From the NCBI GenBank assembly GCA_964343505.1, contig CAYFJU010000035.1:1-29302 (forward strand): DNA of 29,302 bases. The letters are read 5' to 3'. Both the position numbers and the translations under genes were made by a program. The DNA comes from TCS55 sp964343505. Its GTDB lineage: Bacteria > Fidelibacterota > Marinisomatia > Marinisomatales > TCS55. The notes under the pieces are model-generated. The model ran no database searches. It saw only the letters and a program-made list of their open reading frames with translations, and had not been told where the DNA came from. This document shows positions 16,343 to 24,743 of the stretch, one piece after another. The number at the start of each line of letters is the position of its first letter. Position 1 is the stretch's first letter.

Positions 16343-18577
16343 TTAATTGAATAAGTATTGGAATTTCAGAAAGTATTGCCGGCTCTTCAACTGACCATTG
16401 TTGATCGCATCCACGGATAAGGTATTCACCGATTGGTTTTGGGATGAACCAATATAGAAGATTGTAAATGGACTGGGCTGGTAAGTCAGCAAGGGCTGAA
16501 ATGTAAATGAATTGCTGAAATCGTTGTACTGGCCCAAGAGCTTAAACCCGAATGATTCATTGAATTGATAATTCACCCGAAGGGCGGCCAAGTATCCAGA
16601 AAAATATTCCTCTTTGCCATCGAGTGTGGTCATTTTTTGTGTGTTATATCGGGGACTAACCATAAGTTTATCCGTGATTTTTATTCGGCCCCAAAGCCAC
16701 ATGGCGCTTCTTTTCCCTTTTTCGGGCACATCCAGAAATCGGACAATACTTTCACCCCTGTTCATACCACCGCCAAAAGTGAGGGATTTGCTGAATGAGC
16801 TATTTATATTCAACCCAAAGGTGGTCAGGTTTATTAAATCTGTGCCCTTAAACCGGACAAGCGGTTCATATTCGTACCACATATTGACGCGGAACTGGCG
16901 CGGCAGTTCAACATTACCAAACAGATTGATGTAGCGGCCTTTTGTTTCGCCATCAAAATTTTGTCTTACGCCCGTATTAAATCCACCCACCGCTTTGCTA
17001 ATAAATCCATTGGGGAAGGCGATCCAGACACTGGACACGTAAGCCCGCTTATTATTATTGCTGCGGATAAATCCATTTTCCGCGCGGAAAGTGGGGGAAG
17101 TATGATCATAACCCGCTTCTAAAACCCAATGTTCGGTTTGACGGGAAAATTCGATCTCCACCGCATTCCCGGTGAAAGATTCTCCATCGAAGGTAAAGGT
17201 ATTATCATCGCCAAATTGATTCCCGGAGACCACCAGTGAATCATCCGGTTCTTTTGTATGGCTGAATACAGATTGGAATTCCAATTGATACATATCATTA
17301 AAGCGATACCGTGTATCCAAACCAAAAACCGAACCGCTGCCGTCATTATCCATCATCCGGCGATTCGTGGCTAAAAATCCTACATAGCTGCCGCGGTCCA
17401 AAGACCGTTTATAGCGGAAAATATTGGACAGACTCTTGCCTCCCATGGCCGTATAACTCCGTTCCTCATCAGGGAGGATATAAGGCGAATTCTCATCAAA
17501 AGCCGATAGCAGTGCCCACGTATTTTTTTGTCCGCGGTTGATAATCCTTCCGGCGGCAATCGGATTATTAATGGAGCGGGTATAAATGGCATTAATCCAG
17601 GTATCCATGAGGTCGGCGCCTTCATTAAAAAATGGCCGTTTTTCACGAAAAGACAGGGCAAAGGTTGTATTCACATCTACTTGATCCTCATCAGCTTCCA
17701 CCTGGCTGAAATCAGGATTAATAGTCACCTCCGCCGTGCGGTTAGAACTGAAACTGTATTTAATTCCCAGGGATGCTTCACCAAAAGGATCGCTGTCGTT
17801 AATTGCGTCCCCATTTCGTTCAGATGATTGTGATCCTACCACTGTAGGTAAAAATTCCAGCCGGCCTTTTTGCTCAATGCCTTCGATACCTTTCAGGGTA
17901 CCCAACTGGCACAACCAGCAGGGGTTTGAGCGGTCGAAACCGCCCCAAACAACCATATGACGGACATCCCTGGGTTGGTTACGGAAAAAAGTGATTTTCC
18001 ATTCCTGCACATCTTTTTTAGGAAAGGATAAACTGGAAAAGGGAATGGCCATCTCAACCTGGAATCCAACATCCGTTATTTTACCTTTGGATTCATAAAT
18101 TATGTCAAATGATTCATCATCGTCATTTCCTTGGTTCAGGGCATCCATTTGAATGCCGTAAGGGTTGGCGCCAATCATTATGGCTGAATTGGCATCGCCA
18201 TAGGTATCCACAACGATGGCGACAAAATCATCCATCCATGCCTGGTCTCGTTTTTGGATCGAGGCCCGAATTTCTTCCGGATCTGAATAGGCCGTGAAAG
18301 CCACATAAAGGTTTTCATTATCGTAAGTGAGTTTTACTTCGGTCTCATCGGGAGGATCTATATTATCTCCCGGTTGGAACTCCAGAAAATAATCGGTAGT
18401 TGCTGCGTCTGTCCAACCTGTATCGTCAAAATCACCATCAATAATAATGGGGTTTGACGTTTGTGTAATTTCAAATACGCGGGCTCGAAGTTCATCCGAA
18501 TTCACTGAAGATTTTGGCGCCCCCGCTCCCAGGATTCCTATGCCGAATAAGACTGGCATAATTCGATTTATTTTCAT
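16343..18577 (-). CDS. DUF5916 outer-membrane protein with CBM9-like domain
   Basis: A 744-residue protein. An N-terminal signal (1-20) is followed by a carbohydrate-binding-family-9-like domain at about 40-235 (PIIIDGDFDDTGWTDA, NLYVAFTAYSDP, FQVEMAIPFSSLSF). A barrel-type DUF5916 region follows with repeated aromatic amphipathic strands, ending KFQYLFN. This architecture is common in FCB bacteria and the protein is predicted in the outer membrane. Function is unproven; glycan or polymer binding is a fair guess. It has its own terminator downstream. A pair of cysteines (CWLC) sits near residue 220, after the CBM9-like domain. Confidence 0.88.
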   Translation of the reverse strand: MKINRIMPVLFGIGILGAGAPKSSVNSDELRARVFEITQTSNPIIIDGDFDDTGWTDAATTDYFLEFQPGDNIDPPDETEVKLTYDNENLYVAFTAYSDPEEIRASIQKRDQAWMDDFVAIVVDTYGDANSAIMIGANPYGIQMDALNQGNDDDESFDIIYESKGKITDVGFQVEMAIPFSSLSFPKKDVQEWKITFFRNQPRDVRHMVVWGGFDRSNPCWLCQLGTLKGIEGIEQKGRLEFLPTVVGSQSSERNGDAINDSDPFGEASLGIKYSFSSNRTAEVTINPDFSQVEADEDQVDVNTTFALSFREKRPFFNEGADLMDTWINAIYTRSINNPIAAGRIINRGQKNTWALLSAFDENSPYILPDEERSYTAMGGKSLSNIFRYKRSLDRGSYVGFLATNRRMMDNDGSGSVFGLDTRYRFNDMYQLEFQSVFSHTKEPDDSLVVSGNQFGDDNTFTFDGESFTGNAVEIEFSRQTEHWVLEAGYDHTSPTFRAENGFIRSNNNKRAYVSSVWIAFPNGFISKAVGGFNTGVRQNFDGETKGRYINLFGNVELPRQFRVNMWYEYEPLVRFKGTDLINLTTFGLNINSSFSKSLTFGGGMNRGESIVRFLDVPEKGKRSAMWLWGRIKITDKLMVSPRYNTQKMTTLDGKEEYFSGYLAALRVNYQFNESFGFKLLGQYNDFSNSFTFQPLLTYQPSPFTIFYIGSSQNQSVNTLSVDAINNGQLKSRQYFLKFQYLFN

Positions 18578-18674
18578 TTTTTAAAAACCTTTCACCATTA
18601 ATTGTAAAACACACCTTAGACAGGGTGAATCACAAAAGGTTGTCAGGATTATTTAAAAAAATTACACATCAGAG

Positions 18675-18709
18675 AAAGTTTACTAAACTTTCGAGGTTTA
18701 GTAAACTTT
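18675..18709. repeat. Perfect 14-bp inverted repeat
   Basis: AAAGTTTACTAAAC (18675-18688) and GTTTAGTAAACTTT (18696-18709) are perfect complements around a 7-nt loop, TTTCGAG. The stem is AT-rich and lacks a proper T tract on either strand. It may therefore be an operator or part of a dispersed repeat rather than a standard terminator. It lies 98 bp upstream of the DUF5916 start. Confidence 0.8.
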
Positions 18710-18719
18710 TGTGAAGGAG

Positions 18720-18739
18720 AGACGCATTGCAATGCGTCT
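18720..18739. repeat. Perfect 20-bp palindrome
   Basis: AGACGCATTGCAATGCGTCT reads identically on both strands. Palindromes of this GACGCATTGC type are known as dispersed intergenic repeats in cyanobacteria and FCB genomes. It sits beside two other inverted repeats (18675-18709 and 18760-18808), suggesting a composite REP/MITE-like island. Confidence 0.85.
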
Positions 18740-18759
18740 TTACAATATAATTGTTCGGT

Positions 18760-18808
18760 GTAAAGACACGGCCACGCCTATCGGCGGGTAAACATGCCGT
18801 GTATCTAC
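18760..18808. repeat. Imperfect 13-bp inverted repeat ending at the transporter gene
   Basis: GTAAAGACACGGC (18760-18772) and GCCGTGTATCTAC (18796-18808) are complementary at 11 of 13 positions, with a 23-nt loop. It ends 4 bp from the stop of the transporter gene and could also act as a 3' mRNA-stabilising structure for it. Confidence 0.75.
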
Positions 18809-18812
18809 CATG

Positions 18813-20315
18813 TCAATTATTTAATGGATTATCCAGACGTTGATTCATCCAGCGATTCAATACATAAAATGTCACAATGACGACAGCCCATTGAACCACA
18901 CAGGTGGCCACACTGTACAATGATGTGGGATTATACCAGTCTTCAGGCGCATAAATGGTGGCAGACTGCCACATCCACCAACTCAGTAAAATAACACCCA
19001 ACGCCGGCACGATAAAATTGATAATCCCGGGCCACCAGGACGGGAAGGGCCAATCATCCTCACTCTCTGCACTGACCTCAGATATTATGCGTTGCAGCCC
19101 ATATTTGATTGCCGCCACAGCCACAAACAGTCCGGATATCATAAGCGCCACACCCCAGACAAAATCCTGGTTTCCCAAAATGTCCAGATTCCGCGCCGAA
19201 GGAATACCCATTATAAAACAAACACCAATAATCCAGCCCACGGCTGTCGCTCGTTTTACACCAAAGTCGATCAGATTTCTCACAGCCAGCTCCAGCATAG
19301 AGATTAAGGATGAAAATCCGGCAAAACTCAATCCCAGAAAAAAGAGGATGGCCAACGGTTTGCCCAGGGGCATTTTGGCGAATAACTGGGGCATCCAGAT
19401 AAAAGTCAATCCCGTGGCGGCGGGACCGGAAGATTTCATCACTTCCAGAATCTCCCCTTTGGCCATGCCCATTTCATTCCCCAAAATGGAGAAAACTGTA
19501 CTGAAAACCATGATGGCTGCCATAAGTGAAACCAGATTATTCCCGATGGCAGTGGTAAAGGCATTTTTGATTACGCCATAACGCCGGCGAATATAAATGG
19601 CATAGGTCAGAAACAACCCCCAGCCCGCGCCTGTATCCCATGCATTTTGGGTAAGGGCTTCCAGCCAGATTTTCGGTTCTTTCAGTTGGGCCCAATCGGG
19701 TGTGAACAAATAGGAAATCCCTGCCATGGATCCCGGTAATGAAATTGCCCTAATTACGGAAAGAACGACAATCCCCAATAATGTTGGGATCAAAACCCGG
19801 TTTACTTTTTCGATGGAGGAGACACCTTTATAAATGGCAAATCCGCCTATACTCATGGCAATAGCATGAAACAGAATCGGGAATGATCCATTCTGGAAAT
19901 TATTCCACAAAGCCCAGGATGCGTCAGTCGTCGTTGGCAGATTGGTGAAGGTCATACTGCCGAAATAGTAGATATTCCAACCCACCACTACAGAATAATA
20001 AAAAGCGATGGCCGTTGAAACAAATCCCACAAAGCCGCCAAAGAAAGCAAATGGCTTACCCATGAAATGGGCAAAGGCACCCACCGTTCCTTTTCGGGAT
20101 TGGCGCCCCATGACATATTCAGCTATGATGAGTGGAATACTCCAAAGGAGGAGAAACATGATCCAGGCGATCAAAAAAGATCCGGCACCAGCCTCACCGC
20201 CGTTGGAAGCAGCGATTCGCGGAAACCGCCATATATTGCCTGTACCGACGGCAATACCCAAGGCACTGATCAAAAATGCAAAACGAGATGAAAAACGGGG
20301 CGCTGAATCAGCCAT
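18813..20315 (-). CDS. Sodium-dependent transporter, NSS/SNF family
   Basis: A 500-residue inner-membrane protein with about 12 hydrophobic segments. Helix 1 carries the sodium- and substrate-site signature ALGIAVGTGNIWRFPRIAAS, and EYVMGRQSRKG follows after helix 2, as in LeuT-fold neurotransmitter:sodium symporters. Bacterial members usually carry amino acids; the exact substrate is unknown. The ATG at 20315 has a good ribosome-binding site (AGAAGGA, 7-nt spacing). It appears monocistronic, with repeat-rich spacers on both sides. Confidence 0.93.
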   Translation of the reverse strand: MADSAPRFSSRFAFLISALGIAVGTGNIWRFPRIAASNGGEAGAGSFLIAWIMFLLLWSIPLIIAEYVMGRQSRKGTVGAFAHFMGKPFAFFGGFVGFVSTAIAFYYSVVVGWNIYYFGSMTFTNLPTTTDASWALWNNFQNGSFPILFHAIAMSIGGFAIYKGVSSIEKVNRVLIPTLLGIVVLSVIRAISLPGSMAGISYLFTPDWAQLKEPKIWLEALTQNAWDTGAGWGLFLTYAIYIRRRYGVIKNAFTTAIGNNLVSLMAAIMVFSTVFSILGNEMGMAKGEILEVMKSSGPAATGLTFIWMPQLFAKMPLGKPLAILFFLGLSFAGFSSLISMLELAVRNLIDFGVKRATAVGWIIGVCFIMGIPSARNLDILGNQDFVWGVALMISGLFVAVAAIKYGLQRIISEVSAESEDDWPFPSWWPGIINFIVPALGVILLSWWMWQSATIYAPEDWYNPTSLYSVATCVVQWAVVIVTFYVLNRWMNQRLDNPLNN

Positions 20316-20344
20316 GAGAAATCCTTCTTAATTTTGGAATAAAT

Positions 20345-20498
20345 CCCTCCTCAGGGAGGGGCAAGTGTAAACTCAAACCATCGAGTTTGCCAAAATAAAA
20401 AAGAGATACAATTATTAGAAAAACCAAATTTGGACTGCATCAACTGGGTTGATGTTTGGATTGACATAGTCAATCCCTGCCCGTCCGGCAGGCGGGCA
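20345..20498. repeat. Cluster of inverted repeats
   Basis: Four hairpins crowd the 212-bp spacer: CCCTCC/GGAGGG (20345-20360, 4-nt loop); CATCAAC/GTTGATG (20438-20454, 3-nt loop); GGATTGAC/GTCAATCC (20458-20476, 3-nt loop); and TGCCCG/CGGGCA (20478-20498). The palindrome CCAAATTTGG lies at 20424-20433. The last hairpins may end the minus-strand lipoprotein transcript, although no T tract follows directly. The transporter promoter should also be here. Confidence 0.7.
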
Positions 20499-20527
20499 AT
20501 CCATATTGAGATTTTTTTCAAAACCAG

Positions 20528-20959
20528 CTAATTCTTTATTAACTCAAATGATCCTGATGATTGAATCCCCTTCAATGTTGAATACAGCCATATCCCGGAA
20601 ATTTTTGCAATATTTCCATTCCCTAATAAGTTGACATTATTATCCACATAGTCCGGATTTAAATCTATATAAATCTCACCGTTTTTTATACTTCCCCATA
20701 ATTCACCTTGACCAATCTGCATTCCAATATCATTTTGGTTATAATTATTTGCCCCTTTGATATCCCAGGAGCCGGTGAAAGAAGAATCAGGACTCATTTC
20801 AATATTAATCCTGCCAGAAGCACACACAACCAGACTTTTGGCATAGTAGGCCGTGTATTCATAAGTGCCGTTAAATCCGTCATTGGACTTTTCTTTATCC
20901 TCACAGGACACAACAAAAATGAGATTCAAGAATAATGAAGCAAATAGAACATTTTTCAC
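20528..20959 (-). CDS. Small lipoprotein, unknown function
   Basis: A 143-residue protein from GTG at 20959. The start overlaps the stop of the upstream paralogue by 4 bp (GTGA), which settles it against a longer frame starting at 21034 whose extra residues are simply out-of-frame paralogue sequence. The signal ends VVSC (Cys19). The body has beta-rich motifs (GFNGTYEYTAYY, FTGSWDIKG, IYIDLNPDYVDNNV, SGSFELIKN), as in small lipocalin/META-like domains, but I do not recognise a named family. Its neighbour at 20956-21597 is a clear tandem paralogue, now disrupted. Confidence 0.75.
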   Translation of the reverse strand: MKNVLFASLFLNLIFVVSCEDKEKSNDGFNGTYEYTAYYAKSLVVCASGRINIEMSPDSSFTGSWDIKGANNYNQNDIGMQIGQGELWGSIKNGEIYIDLNPDYVDNNVNLLGNGNIAKISGIWLYSTLKGIQSSGSFELIKN

Positions 20960-21597
20960 AGGTAAATAAATTCTCTTTTTATGATCTCGAATGATCCACC
21001 CGCACTCCGTCCAACCATAGCAGACCATTCCCAATTACCAAAAAACTTACTCGAATCCCCTCGTCCCTCTAAATAGACATTATTGTCTTTCAATTCAGGG
21101 TTAAGATTGATCCAAATCTTTCCGTCATATAAACTTCCGATAAAGGTTCCTTTACCGATTTGGGGACCGACGGATTGAGGTGAATTATTTCCCCACCCTG
21201 TTATATTCCAAGAACCGGTTATATTATTAAACTGGCATCAGTTAGTCGTAATAATTATGCTCATATTTCGAATAAAAATAATGTGTTTTAAATGAAGAAT
21301 TATATTAATTATTTAAAACGTAAATATCTAATAAAACGTGATATAGGGGATAATTACGTTTTACATATTTATGGGGCATATAATGGTATGAATATTCATA
21401 CGCTTAACCAGTGCCGGAGTAATATTATCATTATCAACTTGTAATTCTATTGTGCCAACCGCAACTCTAACCAGTGTTTTATTGTGAAAGGCAATATAAC
21501 TATATGTACCGCTGAAGCTGGAGTCCGGCTCAATTTTTTCTTCACAAGCAAGTGAAAAGAAAAATAAAATAACAGAGATATTCAATTTTCCACACAT
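20956..21597 (-). pseudogene. Disrupted tandem paralogue of the small lipoprotein
   Basis: The N-terminal part (21597 down to about 21422) encodes a lipoprotein signal (FFFSLAC, Cys18), SGTYSYIAFHNKTLV and GTIELQVDNDN. The C-terminal part (about 21230 down to 20956) encodes NNITGSWNITGWGNN, IWINLNPELKDNNV and GGSFEIIKR, then TGA. Joined, they align along the whole intact neighbour. Between them lie about 190 bp of unrelated AT-rich DNA with terminal inverted repeats, after which the frame is lost. The intact C-terminal frame suggests a recent event. Downstream translation by GTGA coupling may be affected. Confidence 0.8.
21228..21421. mobile_element. MITE-like insertion, about 190 bp
   Basis: The ends form imperfect terminal inverted repeats: CTGGCATCAGTTAGTCG (21232-21248) and the complement of 21401-21417, CCGGCACTGGTTAAGCG, agreeing at 11 of 17 positions. 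A direct repeat, ATATTAT, flanks the block (21221-21227 and 21422-21428) and could be a 7-bp target duplication. The interior is very AT-rich and has no transposase frame, so any movement would depend on an enzyme elsewhere. Exact ends are uncertain by a few bases. Confidence 0.6.
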
Positions 21598-21692
21598 GAT
21601 TTAAAATTACACCAAATGTCTCCAACCTGACAGTATAATTGTGTGAAACGCCTTTAATCTTCCAACGTATAAAAGTCATTGAGGGACTCATT

Positions 21693-22742
21693 TTGAAAAA
21701 AATTTTGCCGTTATTTGCCGCAATCCTGATCGCAGGATGTAATGATAATGATTTTCTGGGTGGGACTACCGGTGGAGCCCAGGTGGATATTGAGGACGGT
21801 ACCTGGCTTATCAATCCTGAATATATCCGCAAAGGGTGTTTTGGGGGCAAGGATTGCATCCCCAGCTTGGAGCATCCTGAAAAAACATCCCATGACGATC
21901 CCATCGTTGATTATTTAAATGAAGATGATTTAATCGTGGGCGTCTGGACTGGCGGTGAATATATTGCCTATCCTCATAATATTTTGGATTGGCATGAAAT
22001 CGCCAATGAATACGGATATACTATTTCTTACTGTCCCTTGACCGGCAGCGCGCTGCATTTTGAAACGGGAGGCGAGTTTGGTGTCTCCGGCATGCTCTAT
22101 AACAGCAACCTGATTATGTATGATCGAAAATCTGACAGCTTCTGGCCGCAGATGTTTTTGAAAGCGGCTAATGGACGGCGTTCCGGGGAAGCGTTGAAAC
22201 TGCAACCACTGCTGGAAACCACCTGGGCGAACTGGAAAAAGCTGTTCCCCAATTCAAAGATCCTCAGCGGGGATTATGGCTTTTCCCGTGATTATGCTGA
22301 ATATCCCTACGGATTCTACAAAGAATGTAATTCGAAGGATTGTGGTGATTTTATTTATTTCCCCATCCAAACACTGGATGAACGTTTAAAAGCAAAAACG
22401 AGAGTCATCGCTGTTAATACAGATAAAAAACAAAAAGCCTTTGTGATTGAAAATTTTGACGCACCGACAATCATAAATGAAGTCATCGGCGGCATACATC
22501 ATTCCATTATCATTTCCGGCAAGGACAACCTGGCTGTGGCCTACGAGACCAATAATCCGTTGAAAATCAATCAATGGAATATTGAAAACGGAATGATCTT
22601 ACTCGAGGATGATGAAGGGAACCTGTGGAATATATTAGGCCGTTCAAAGGGCGGAACAACCGAGTCCTTAAATCAAGCCAAAGCTTTTATTTCCTACTGG
22701 TTCGCCCAAGCAGCTTTCCACCCAAGCACCGAGATTTTCTAA
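21693..22742 (+). CDS. DUF3179 lipoprotein, copy 1
   Basis: A 349-residue protein from TTG at 21693, chosen because GAGGG lies 7 nt upstream and the start gives a tidy lipoprotein signal (MKKILPLFAAILIAGC, Cys16). A longer ATG frame from 21639 lacks both. The DUF3179 hallmark SYCPLTGSALHF is present, with GVSGMLYNSNLIMYDR and a conserved cysteine pair in GCFGGKDCIPSL and another in ECNSKDCGDF. The family is exported, widespread and without known activity. It is followed after 19 bp by a close paralogue. Confidence 0.88.
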   Translation: MKKILPLFAAILIAGCNDNDFLGGTTGGAQVDIEDGTWLINPEYIRKGCFGGKDCIPSLEHPEKTSHDDPIVDYLNEDDLIVGVWTGGEYIAYPHNILDWHEIANEYGYTISYCPLTGSALHFETGGEFGVSGMLYNSNLIMYDRKSDSFWPQMFLKAANGRRSGEALKLQPLLETTWANWKKLFPNSKILSGDYGFSRDYAEYPYGFYKECNSKDCGDFIYFPIQTLDERLKAKTRVIAVNTDKKQKAFVIENFDAPTIINEVIGGIHHSIIISGKDNLAVAYETNNPLKINQWNIENGMILLEDDEGNLWNILGRSKGGTTESLNQAKAFISYWFAQAAFHPSTEIF

Positions 22743-22761
22743 AGAGAAAAGTGAGTGTATC

Positions 22762-23790
22762 ATGCTAAAGAAACTAATATTAGCGACAACATTTTTATTC
22801 ATTGCCTGCAGTAACCCCGCATCCTCTTCCCTTAATTTGGATGAATCGGATTGGCTCATCAATACGGACTATGTCCGCCAGGGATGTTTTTCCGGAAAGG
22901 ACTGCATTCCAAGCCTGGATAATGCAAAGAAATCACCCATAAATGGGGAAAATCTTAATTACTTGGATGACCATGATTTGGTGGTGGGGGTATGGGACGG
23001 AAAAGAATATGTGGCTTATCCTCACCCCATTCTTGATTGGCATGAAATTGTCAATGAGGACGGCTATGTCATTTCTTATTGTCCACTCACAGGAAGTGCA
23101 ATCCATTTTGATGCAAGTGGTGAGTTTGGCGTTTCGGGATTGTTATATAACAGTAACCTCATCATGTATGATCGGGACAGTGACAGTTATTGGCCGCAAT
23201 TGTTTTTGGCATCTGCATCCGGGGATAAAAAAGGCGATAAACTTTCCTTGCAGCCCATGCTGGAAACCACATGGAAAAACTGGAAATCTCTCTTCCCCAA
23301 TTCAATGGTTGTGAATTCATCCACAGGATTCTCGCGGAATTATAACGTTTATCCATACGGACGATACAAGACCTGTAATTCAAGAGCCTGTGGAGATTTC
23401 ATCTATTTCCCAATTGAAACTCTGGATGATCGCCTGCTGGCCAAGGAAAGGGTATTATCCATCATTGCCCAATCCAAACAAAAAGCATATGTGATTTCAA
23501 ACTTTCAAACGCCTCAGATTGTCAATGAAACAATCGGTGGTAAACCATATGCCATCATCCTATCCGGAAAAGATAACATAGCCATTGGATTTGAATCTGA
23601 CAATTTGCTTTCCATTCATGCCTGGGATACTGCTAATGGATCTATCATTATAAAAGATAACAACGGAAATCGTTGGAATATCTTAGGAAAGTCACTGAAC
23701 AATAGCACAAACCTAAAGGCAGCCAATTCATTTATATCCTATTGGTTTTCACAAGCTGCTTTCTACCCTGAAACGGAGATTTACAAATGA
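22762..23790 (+). CDS. DUF3179 lipoprotein, copy 2
   Basis: A 342-residue paralogue of the preceding gene, similar along its full length. The signal ends LFIAC (Cys16). SYCPLTGSAIHF, GVSGLLYNSNLIMYDR and the same cysteine pairs (GCFSGKDCIPSL, TCNSRACGDF) are kept, so both copies should be functional. The ribosome-binding site is weak (AAGTGAG), consistent with translation coupled to copy 1. Its stop overlaps the next start (ATGA). Role unknown; tandem duplication is evident. Confidence 0.88.
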   Translation: MLKKLILATTFLFIACSNPASSSLNLDESDWLINTDYVRQGCFSGKDCIPSLDNAKKSPINGENLNYLDDHDLVVGVWDGKEYVAYPHPILDWHEIVNEDGYVISYCPLTGSAIHFDASGEFGVSGLLYNSNLIMYDRDSDSYWPQLFLASASGDKKGDKLSLQPMLETTWKNWKSLFPNSMVVNSSTGFSRNYNVYPYGRYKTCNSRACGDFIYFPIETLDDRLLAKERVLSIIAQSKQKAYVISNFQTPQIVNETIGGKPYAIILSGKDNIAIGFESDNLLSIHAWDTANGSIIIKDNNGNRWNILGKSLNNSTNLKAANSFISYWFSQAAFYPETEIYK

Positions 23791-24719
23791 AATTTCGCTT
23801 CGTCACTGCCACTCTCATCCTCATCGGTTCGACGAACGTGAAAGGTCAGGTGTGCTGTTCCCTGGTGGGCGCCATCGATCAGGGAGGCGGACTTTCCTCC
23901 TCTCACTGGGGAACCCACTGGCCTTCAACCTATGATGATTTCAGCAGCGTACGCTGGGTGGCAGGCGTGAACACCTCCGCCCGCAGAGATAATCACCTGA
24001 ATATTCGCTACGGCCCGGCTCTTTCCACCTATTTTCAGGTATCTCGGTATATCACCAAAAAATCCATTGGGTACGGACAGGTTGATTTTAATTCAGCGTT
24101 TCTCCGGGAAGATCTTTCTTTCGATCCACAGAATACACGGGTGGATGTTAGGGGCGTTCGCTTTGGATCGCGATTCACTTTGCCCAAAGGATTGGGGTTT
24201 GGCGCTTTAGAGTGGAGCAATACCAGTCAGCCAAAATTGTCCAATAATGATTTCACCTTCCACTTGGCCTCCGTACCCGCTGTTTCATCTTCGTGGATAA
24301 GGCGATTTTCAATGCCTTGGCAAAGACACAACCCTTATTTATTATCCTCTGTCACCGTGACTTTACAGATGACCAAAAATATGAAGAAGAATCCCAACGT
24401 ATTTATTGATCAACAGGGATCTCTCAATTTTTCATCCCTCATCCAATCCTTTGATTCAGTCAACCTCGCACCCTTTATTCGCCTGGAAACCAAAAAACTG
24501 TTAGCGCCTCTTTCTCCTTGGGAAACAAACCGCCAGGTTCGGTGGTTAAATGAGGTGAACGCCGGCTTGGATGTGACGCCAAATCATCACCAATGGCGTT
24601 GGCTTCACGGAAGGCTAACCCTGCCAATCCTTTGGTGGGCGTCACGGGCCGGTTTCCCCGACGGGACAGAACCAGTGCTTCAATTTTCAATTGTTGGGAC
24701 TTGGTCCAAAAACAAATAA
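23787..24719 (+). CDS. Exported protein, outer-membrane-like, unknown function
   Basis: A 310-residue protein with a signal peptide (1-20, ending NVKG), then QVCCSLVGAIDQGGGLSSSHWG. The body has many amphipathic aromatic strands, and the C-terminus LQFSIVGTWSKNK fits a barrel-like protein. It overlaps the DUF3179 copy 2 stop by 4 bp, with GGAG upstream of its ATG, so it belongs to that operon. It may be the surface partner of the DUF3179 proteins. I do not recognise a named family. Confidence 0.75.
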   Translation: MKFRFVTATLILIGSTNVKGQVCCSLVGAIDQGGGLSSSHWGTHWPSTYDDFSSVRWVAGVNTSARRDNHLNIRYGPALSTYFQVSRYITKKSIGYGQVDFNSAFLREDLSFDPQNTRVDVRGVRFGSRFTLPKGLGFGALEWSNTSQPKLSNNDFTFHLASVPAVSSSWIRRFSMPWQRHNPYLLSSVTVTLQMTKNMKKNPNVFIDQQGSLNFSSLIQSFDSVNLAPFIRLETKKLLAPLSPWETNRQVRWLNEVNAGLDVTPNHHQWRWLHGRLTLPILWWASRAGFPDGTEPVLQFSIVGTWSKNK

Positions 24720-24742
24720 ATTCACCCCAAAAAGAGGTGAAT
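24720..24742 (+). promoter_or_regulatory. Hairpin covering the ribosome-binding site of the next gene
   Basis: ATTCACC (24720-24726) and GGTGAAT (24736-24742) form a perfect 7-bp stem around a 9-nt loop. The right arm contains the AGGTGA Shine-Dalgarno of the small gene at 24744. The hairpin begins just after the upstream stop codon. A ribosome finishing the upstream gene could open it, so it may enforce translational coupling. Confidence 0.55.
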
Positions 24743-24743
24743 C

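Noticed and set aside
20528..21034. Longer frame for the small lipoprotein, starting at 21034
   Set aside because: The added N-terminal residues come from the out-of-frame end of the disrupted paralogue, and the GTG at 20959 gives a proper lipoprotein signal with GTGA coupling.
21639..22742. ATG start at 21639 for DUF3179 copy 1
   Set aside because: It adds 18 residues before the signal peptide and lacks a ribosome-binding site; TTG at 21693 has GAGGG at good spacing.
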